From Malania oleifera (lineage: Eukaryota; Streptophyta; Magnoliopsida; Santalales; Ximeniaceae), in contig NC_080419.1 of the NCBI RefSeq assembly GCF_029873635.1, forward strand, positions 69,421,823-69,485,822: 64,000 nt of DNA. Direction: 5' to 3'. The notes beneath the pieces were generated by a model. The model made no database searches. It was not told where the DNA came from and worked only from the letters and a program-made list of their open reading frames with translations. Shown here in pieces: positions 59,183 to 64,000 of this stretch (position 1 is its first letter; each line of letters starts with the position of its first letter). A program made the position numbers and the translations under genes.

Positions 59183-59767
59183 ACCTCCACAAGATCGAGC
59201 CTAGAGAGATTGAGATTATTACAGTATTTTTGGGTTATAGAAAAGGGAAAGGGTATAATCTTGATGATATTTTTGGGTTGTATAAATTTATGTTTTATGT
59301 TTTATGTTTTATGTTTTAAGTCTCTGAGTTGTGAATACTGGAAGTTGTGGAGTATGTTTTTGGAGATATGTATATATGTGGATACAGGTGGATGAATGGT
59401 TTACTTTGGAATGTAGATAGAAGTAGAAAACTTTGGTATATTATTGATAGAGGACTATAGTTATGTTTTCCGCTGCATAATTATTAATGGAATAATAGGT
59501 ACAGGAAAATGAATGATGTAGCACCTGGGTCCCACAAGGCAGGTTCAGGGCACCACAAAACATGGTTAATTAGGTATAATGTATCGGACCAAGTTTACGG
59601 GTTCGGGGTGTTACACTCATACATAAAGCCCTTTCCCACAAAGACTCCACCCTTGGAGAGTACAAATTTGTCAGATTCAAACACTAAGTTAAAGCCAAAC
59701 TTATTAAGTAGGCTTTCAGAAACTAAATTCTTTCTAATTTTTGGTACATGATATATATCAGTGAGAG

Positions 59768-59980
59768 TTAAACTTTTTCCAAAAGTAAATTCAAAGTGAC
59801 ATCTCCTTTGCCTTTGAATGCAACAGTGGATGAATTTCTCATATAGAGAACATTGTCATCTTCCACTGGTTCATACTTTGAGAATGAACTCTTGTTTTTG
59901 CAAACATGCCTCGTTGCACCTGAGTCAATCCACCATGCACAGTCATCTTCAACAACATTGATTTCAGAAATCATAGCCAC
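59768..59980 (-). pseudogene. Copia protease
   Basis: 71 open codons from ISEINVVEDDCAWWIDSGATRHVC, with the intact catalytic DSGATRHVC motif, then SFSKYEPVEDDN, YMRNSSTVAFKGKG and VTLNLLLEKV. It is joined by shifts to gag upstream, with a knuckle region CFHYRKLGHYKNEC-like at 60060-60005 that is broken by stops. The pre-integrase sequence then continues to 59621, where the Ty3 LTR begins. Confidence 0.88.
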
Positions 59981-60043
59981 GAACTCATTTCATTTTGCTT
60001 TTTCTTGAGAAGACAACACTCATTTTTGTAGTGTCCAAGTTTT

Positions 60044-60813
60044 CTATAATGGAAGCATGGACCTTTCTTTTTCTAATTTTAATTCTTGACAAAATTGAAC
60101 TTCCTTTTTAGGTTCCTTTTTTTTTTTGGGATGTTGGGTCTCTTTAGAACTGTCTCCTTCTTCCATCATATGCACTTTGGAAGTATGCTCTTCTGCACCT
60201 TTCTGGTTCTGCCTAAACACTTCCTCAACTTGGAAATGTTGGCCCAATTGTTCAAGAGACATATCATCCTTCATGTGCTTCAAATATTTTCTAACATATT
60301 TCCAAGATGGAGCTAACTTATCAATAAAAGACGAAATAGAAATGCATTCATCCATTTTCATATTATGTTGATTAAACTGGTTAAGGATATGCATAATTTC
60401 ATGAAGCTGCTATATAACAAGTCTACTATCAAGCATGGTATAATTGAAAAAAAAATTAGTTAGAAATTTTTTACTAGTTGCATCATCTTTGAAATACTTA
60501 GCCTCAAGTGCATCCCACAACCCTTTTGCAGTAGCCATATTTTGATGCGGATTGAACATATTGTCTGACATTGAATTGCAAATGTGGCCTTTGCATATAT
60601 AATCACATTGTTCCCATTTTAGCCTTACACGTCCTTAAGCCAAAGTCTCATTTTCATTCACAGCAAGTTTGGGGGTGGTCAGAACATACACCACTTTGAG
60701 ACCCACAAGAAGAAAGTGCATCTTTTTCTGCCAACGCCTGAAAATACTTCCATCATATCGTTCAAGTTTGAAAAATCCATAGCAAATTCCCTCAAGGTTG
60801 AAGAACCAGCCAT
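60044..60813 (-). pseudogene. Copia gag
   Basis: ATG at 60813-60811 (MAGSSTLREFAMDFSNL), then a frameshift into KLERYDGSIFRRWQKKMHFLL and VYVLTTPK, the standard start of this copia Gag group. The frame continues with ATAKGLWDALEAKYFKDD near 60530 and a stop near 60405. An open part 60394-60044 follows with IDKLAPSWKYVRKYLKHM, MSLEQLGQHFQVEE and a Lys/Glu-rich end. The capsid domain is complete in length but has a shift and at least two stops. Confidence 0.85.
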
Positions 60814-62119
60814 TTTGTGAATAACACTTTAAGATTGTAAAATAATAAATAGAGAAAATGTTGTAGAACAAAAAATGGTTCAAGGTACGTTACAATATCG
60901 CTTTCCTTAAAATGTTATTTGCTCCCATCAAATCCGTGACGCCCCAATTTTCATACCATTTTTTTAATAAATATTAATCATACTCGAACATACTCAACAT
61001 CGTCCAGGTCAGAAATTCTTATACCATTTAAACATAATCGGACCTGAAGTGGGTACCGGGTAATCAGTCATACAAGCAATCCTAACAACTAAAATCAATA
61101 TATACAAATCATCTAGAGTACAAATACCCAGAGTACTACACACACACACACATATATATATATTTACACATGTCTAACATATTCTCAAAAATGAACCATA
61201 AACTCTAAGGGAATCACACATCCCTAGCTCAACCACTCACCATGTCTATCAAGATACTAGCTCCCCTCTATCTCGAAGCTCTACCGCCTGGTCTTTCTCA
61301 ATTCCCCAAAATATTTAGATATTTGGGTGAGACATATCTCAGTAAAACAAAATAAATTATTTACAGTGTATGGCAATATAAGTTTCATCATATCATAATA
61401 TATTCATTTCAGTGATAATACCGTCTGAGAAAAATATACCATTTAAACTCATAGTCATAAAGATATTAAACACAAGCTTTTATAAAATTTAATTCCATTT
61501 TTCAACTCATTAACATGCAACCCATATTTAACAGTGAAAGTTCTTGAGGATAACGGAGATCACACACCCATACATATACCTTCCCTCTGTTTTGTTATCG
61601 TTTGTAACCTTGCCCAAATAGCTCGGGTGTAGCTACAACTGATACTTATCAGGGTACTCACCTTACTCAATACGCCCTCAAGCAAAGAGTTTTACTTCGC
61701 CTTATTTATCTATGATATTAAACTCACGCTCTTTCTTTTCACTTTTAATTTCATTTCATCATCTAGCACATGAGTGTCTTGAGTAACCAATACATCTGCG
61801 TATGTAACTCATGGCTACCCTGAGGATATTCTCTCCATGCCATGTTTCCCCCCATAGTCGAGGTTGTGCGGCCCAAAGGCTGGATCTAACCACGATTGGC
61901 CTACCCAGTTAGATCAAAACAAGAAATCCATCCATGCGTCTGTAGTACGATTGGTCTGCCATATAACCCTGGTCTGGACCCAGGGGACAAAACTACCCTT
62001 CTCACTGGCTCAATCGACTATCAACACCACACTCACCATGAGACAATGTGGTTGCACTAACACCTCACTAGCAACAGTACCGTGCTCTATATCAACAACT
62101 GTCCATTAGGGTTCTCATT

Positions 62120-62410
62120 TCCACATTATATCATTCACATTTCACATTCGCATATCAGTATTCATATTGCAACATTCACATTGCAATATTCACATTTTCA
62201 CATTCTTATTTTAGTATTCACATTGCAGTATTCACATTTCCAACATTCACATTTCAGTATCCACATTATAGTATTCACATTGCAATATTCACATTTTCAT
62301 TTTCATATTCCAGTATTTACATTTCAACATTCACATTCCCATATTCATATTTTCATATTCATGTTCCAGTATTCACATTTCGACTTTCACATTCAGTATT
62401 CATATCTCAT
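62120..62410. repeat. Minisatellite of about 13-bp units
   Basis: More than 20 variants of TATTCACATTTCA/TATTCACATTGCA in tandem, in predicted intron 2 of the LTR. The 111-codon ORF across it (His/Ser/Ile repeats) is a product of the repeat. Confidence 0.92.
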
Positions 62411-62751
62411 CTCATAATGGTATATATCACATTTCAATATTCTCCTCATTTTCTATTTCTTCCCATCTTTTCAATACACATTTCATTTTCATAATATATA
62501 TATCTCATTTTGCGAATTTCGACATTTCATCATAAAACATATCATATTCTTATATTTCCTCATTTGTCATAGAAAACATTTTTATAATCATGTCTCACAT
62601 TTCAAATTACAATTCAGTATTACTTATATGCCACACAATTTTTATCTAATATTCATATCATAATAATTTCAGGCAAAATAGCATATTCTCATTTTCACTT
62701 ATTAACTCAACCAGTAGTACTCAAAATACCTATTATAATTTATTCCCCTTA

Positions 62752-62936
62752 CCTGCCTTATTGAGAGGTCCACTAACACCCTAATTTCTATGCTCCATGG
62801 TGTTTGCAGCTCAAAAGGCTGAAATTCACATTTCCCCAAATTAATCAACTCAACCTCCAGAATATTATCATTTAGTATTCCTTAGATCCCAAATACTCCA
62901 ATTTAATAATTAAAACTAATATTTAACACCCTTACC
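62752..62936 (-). other. Predicted spliced leader, first part (right-edge Ty3 LTR)
   Basis: Donor CTGAG|GTAAGG at 62936/62935, acceptor GAATTTCAG|CCTTTT at 62819/62818, exon 2 of 66 nt (62818-62753), donor 2 GGCAG|GTAAGG at 62753/62752. Intron 1 is 117 nt. The second acceptor is not clear; the expected area is about 61290-61320. Confidence 0.5.
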
Positions 62937-63093
62937 TCAGTTTTGGAGTGGTGCCCCAGAACTCCAAATTGAAAATCTGCTCCAGTTAAGTTACCGAGAA
63001 TCTTCCCACAAACCTCGTGGTATCTTCTGATCGTCAATTCGGGCTAAGGTCGGAGCGAAATCGTAAAGAAAAGGGAGAGAGAGCCGTAGGTTC

Positions 63094-63142
<49 letters not shown>
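63094..63142. repeat. (GA)n microsatellite in LTR leader
   Basis: About 49 nt of GA between the TATA-like box and the first predicted donor, at the same place as the GA tract of the 4798-6886 LTR. Confidence 0.95.
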
Positions 63143-63146
<4 letters not shown>

Positions 63147-63659
63147 TGTTTAATTAAAAAAATGAAGCTCGTAGGATCCCTTTTATTTCCATACTGTTGA
63201 GAAAACCATCCCAGGCTCTCAAAAATTCGTCGTCGATTTTCTTTTTAACTAGCCCAATTTTTACCGTTTACCCACTTACCCTGCTACGGTAAAACCATAT
63301 AATTGTCGACAGTTTCCTTAATGCTCCAGAAAATTGTCGCCGGTTTGCTCTTCACCAACCCAAAAATCCTCATTTTCCAATTATTTTTATTATTATATTT
63401 TTCGAGTCTCTACATTCTCCCCTCCTTGCAAAATTTCATCCTCAAAATTTGTCATCTATCACATTTCCATTCTTAATGAGAAACACCACCATTTTATTAA
63501 TTACCCTCACTTATGGAAAAGGAATACCGTGACTACATTTACGATCCTCAGAAATTACAGCCATTCAAAGAAAATTCTTGCCAAAACCATTCTTATCATA
63601 AAACCAAAACACTACCTATTCTATACTATACAAATCAAAATACATACCTTCAACCCTGA

Positions 63660-64000
63660 GTCCCATTGAGCAGGTGTGGGTATCTCTGGTGCATATGTTC
63701 CTATAATTTCCAGGAAGCTTCCTCTACTGTATGACTATGCCATAACACTTTTACCAGTGGAATTTCTTTGTACGCAACTCTTGTTCATTCCAGTCTAAAA
63801 TATGCACTGGCATCTCTTCATAAGATAAAACATAATCAAGCTCCAATGCCTCATAACTAATCACATGGAGGGATCTTGGACGTATTTCCTCAACATGAAA
63901 ACATGAAATGTGTCATGGATTCTAGTCAAAACTGTTGGTAACACCAACCTGTAGGCAAATGGACCCACTCTTTCAAGAATCTAGAATGGTCCAATATACT
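63660..64000 (-). pseudogene. Ty3 pol C-terminus with chromodomain remnant
   Basis: Minus-strand sequence aligns with 3-440 of the window: the SILDHSRFLKEWVHLP then THFMFSC region corresponds to the integrase tail, and EIPLVKVLWHSHTVEEASWKL to the chromodomain, ending at about 63660. Several stops and shifts. The body of the element lies beyond the right edge. The purine tract begins about 230 nt downstream. Confidence 0.75.

Larger units (their letters stand above)
54674..59615 (+). repeat. Ty3 solo LTR inside copia pol, repeat CTCAT
   Basis: Begins TGTAACGACCCGAAAAAT at 54674 and ends GGTTCGGGGTGTTACA at 59615, with CTCAT at 54669-54673 and 59616-59620. Removing it restores the copia pre-integrase region. 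Without the nested Sirevirus-like LTR it is about 2515 bp. Its first part has TCGTCGACGA palindromes (54786-54957) like family A. Its latter part has the 180-bp-spaced repeats (58665-58760 and 58845-58940) and GGGGTGTTACA end of family B, so it looks intermediate or recombinant. Confidence 0.9.
53041..60813 (-). mobile_element. Copia element, decayed, split by nested LTRs
   Basis: Minus-strand order: gag (60813-60044), protease (59980-59768), GAG-pre-integrase (to 59621, resuming at 54668), integrase (54596-54048), linker, and reverse transcriptase start (53706-53130), where pol stops. The Ty3 solo LTR 54674-59615 splits the pre-integrase domain. Integrase before reverse transcriptase is the copia order. 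The rest of RT, RNase H and the 3' LTR are absent, and no 5' LTR is recognisable above 60813 before the next Ty3 LTR begins at 60937. Confidence 0.85.
60937..63414 (-). repeat. 3' LTR of the right-edge Ty3 element, 2478 bp
   Basis: Sense start TGTAGAGACTCGAAAAATA at 63414, preceded by the purine tract GCAAGGAGGGGAGAA (63429-63415); sense end GGGGCGTCA at 60937. Related to family B: it has GAAAACC-type inverted repeats (63350-63195), a GA tract (63142-63094), a TTC/CATT minisatellite (62410-62120) and the GC-rich box (61990-61855). The TATA-like box is AAATAAAAG near 63183-63175. ATCCG at 60932-60936 would be the target repeat if confirmed at the far end. Confidence 0.85.

Noticed and set aside
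62082..62417. 111-codon His/Ser-rich ORF
   Set aside because: Encoded by a 13-bp minisatellite in the LTR.

Overview
This window looks like repeat-rich nuclear DNA of a flowering plant, probably a eudicot. It has one intron-containing plant gene set among nested LTR retrotransposons, L1-type LINE fragments, AT-rich spacers and microsatellites. No prokaryotic feature was seen, and the species cannot be named from this window.

Layout. 1-6886 is a minus-strand Ty3/gypsy chromovirus (Tekay/Del-like) with decayed gag-pol and its 5' LTR; its 3' end lies off the left edge. It abuts a Sirevirus-like (copia) LTR fragment (6887 to about 8700). 10260-10525 is the C-terminal end of a B3-domain gene. 10526-20537 is a minus-strand Sirevirus-like element with LTRs, primer site, gag and an env-like ORF but no pol; a Ty3 solo LTR (13250-15357, repeat CATAT) splits the env-like ORF. 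20928-22925 is a Sirevirus-like solo LTR (repeat CCTTT).

23697-40008 is the only apparently intact host gene: a MERIT40/BABAM1-like protein of 259 aa in three exons. Its introns of 6.8 and 8.7 kb are filled with LINE fragments in both orientations, yet all splice sites are canonical. 40009-44383 is intergenic, with a collapsed copia remnant.

44389-52764 is a Sirevirus-like solo LTR (repeat ATAAG) split by a small Ty3 element with two 2.5-kb LTRs and gag only (45202-51801, repeat AAAAA). 53041-60813 is a minus-strand copia element split by a Ty3 solo LTR (54674-59615, repeat CTCAT), which is itself split by a Sirevirus-like solo LTR (55061-57482, repeat CTTCT). 60937-64000 is the 3' LTR and pol end of another Ty3 element that continues off the right edge.

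Main discovery. The six large Ty3 LTRs, although diverged, share a gene-like 5' leader: TATA box, exon 1, splice donor, intron of 98-122 nt, exon 2 of 61-66 nt, a second donor (mostly GTAAGG), a long intron of 1.06-1.53 kb and, in four of six, a clear second acceptor, all inside the LTR. Most LTR families here also carry their own cluster of short palindromes just upstream of the TATA box. A similar cluster lies upstream of the env-like ORF of the pol-less element and may be a second promoter.
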